A DNA stretch of 64,000 nt from Desulfomonile tiedjei DSM 6799 (GTDB lineage Bacteria; Desulfobacterota; Desulfomonilia; Desulfomonilales; Desulfomonilaceae), in the NCBI RefSeq assembly GCF_000266945.1, contig NC_018025.1, positions 1,364,001 to 1,428,000 on the forward strand, written 5' to 3'. A program made the position numbers and the translations under genes. Below the pieces are notes generated by a model that was not told where the DNA came from, made no database searches, and saw only the letters and a program-made list of their open reading frames with translations. Below are positions 63,742 through 64,000 of the stretch, one piece after another. Numbering within the stretch: the first letter of the stretch is position 1; every line of letters starts with the position of its first letter.

Positions 63742-64000
63742 TCAGGAGACTTCCAGGACTTCGTATTCCTTCAGACCTCCAGGAGTTTTGACTTCCACGA
63801 CGTCATTCACTTCTTTGCCAATCAAGGCTTTTCCGATGGGAGAGTCTATGGAAATAATCCCTTTACTTATGTCCGCTTCGTCCTGGCCGAGAAGTGTGAA
63901 GATTTTTTGATCGCCATTGTCGACATCTTCAATTTTTACGGAACAGCCGAAAACGATTCGATCGCTTTTGGGTCTGTTGTTGAGGTCGATTACCTCACAG
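63742..64000 (-). CDS. greA: Transcription elongation factor GreA, C-terminal part (cut by window edge)
   Basis: The last 86 codons are present; the start lies beyond 64000. The translation includes IVFGCSVKIEDVDNGDQKIF, LLGQDEADISKGIISIDSP, IGKALIGKEVNDVVEVKTPG and ends YEVLEVS. This is the GreA/GreB C-terminal FKBP-like domain with the family SPIGKALIGKxxGD-type segment. GreA rescues backtracked RNA polymerase by stimulating transcript cleavage. The acidic coiled-coil tip that separates GreA from GreB is outside the window. Confidence 0.88.
   Translation of the reverse strand, partial: CEVIDLNNRPKSDRIVFGCSVKIEDVDNGDQKIFTLLGQDEADISKGIISIDSPIGKALIGKEVNDVVEVKTPGGLKEYEVLEVS

Overview
The window looks like chromosome from a Gram-negative, anaerobic deltaproteobacterium (Desulfobacterota; the gene set and dense palindromic intergenic repeats would fit a Syntrophobacterales or Desulfomonile-like organism, but this is inference from gene content). 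Outer-membrane genes (waaA, lpxB, a LolA-like protein, a TonB-type protein), AsnRS, BioB, PilT, RecA and a BtsS/BtsR/CstA-type pyruvate module are present. No rRNA, CRISPR array, prophage or plasmid backbone was seen.

Layout. 1-2932: tRNA-Val(GAC), thrS, infC. 3083-4620: a repeat interrupted by a complete IS110/IS621-type element. 4943-12744: asnS (-), LolA-like and waaA (+), YciO-type Sua5, ribD and nrdR (-), NusG-II protein and Gx transporter (+). 12783-22560: a Tyr-rich secreted protein, a coiled-coil membrane protein, a LysR/tandem-CMD divergent pair, a possible PilZ-like protein, an RRM protein, a cupin plus polytopic membrane protein, and a flavoprotein. 22811-32510 is almost all minus strand: YifB, a PEP/pyruvate-binding protein, a small membrane protein with a TauE permease, a lone receiver, pilT and recA. 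32877-38472: DUF1848 radical SAM, TonB-like, gcvH, small secreted protein, TPR protein, HAD. 38556-40268: IS1182-type element. 40739-56273: bioB, hsp20, enoyl-CoA hydratase, dnaE, alpha-glucan phosphorylase, a Tes-like radical SAM enzyme, lpxB, Fic, pRiA4b-type ORF. 56842-61330: LytTR regulator, LytS-type kinase and CstA. 62413-64000: a tandem HAD protein and the 3' end of greA.

The most informative signal is in the intergenic DNA. At least five related families of short elements (called A to E here) recur. B, C, D and E have visible terminal inverted repeats and TA-type flanks, like non-autonomous IS630/mariner-type MITEs. They are nested: B in A, C in A (two 183-bp copies), D in A, and E in D. 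The IS110 element lies inside a B copy, exactly at CT in the palindrome arm. Its upstream noncoding region contains guide segments matching both halves of that target (CGTCCCT and CCGGCAG) and both ends of the element (ACAGTCGC and ACAAG). A bridge RNA and its target can therefore be read directly from this sequence, and six further intact copies of the same 12-bp target lie in repeats elsewhere in the window. The last codons and the stop of the transposase come from the target repeat.

Other regulatory observations are a hairpin that can hide the hsp20 Shine-Dalgarno sequence, two inverted repeats in front of the Fic/winged-helix gene, a 9-bp direct repeat upstream of cstA beside a LytTR regulator, and palindromes between lysR and its divergent neighbour.
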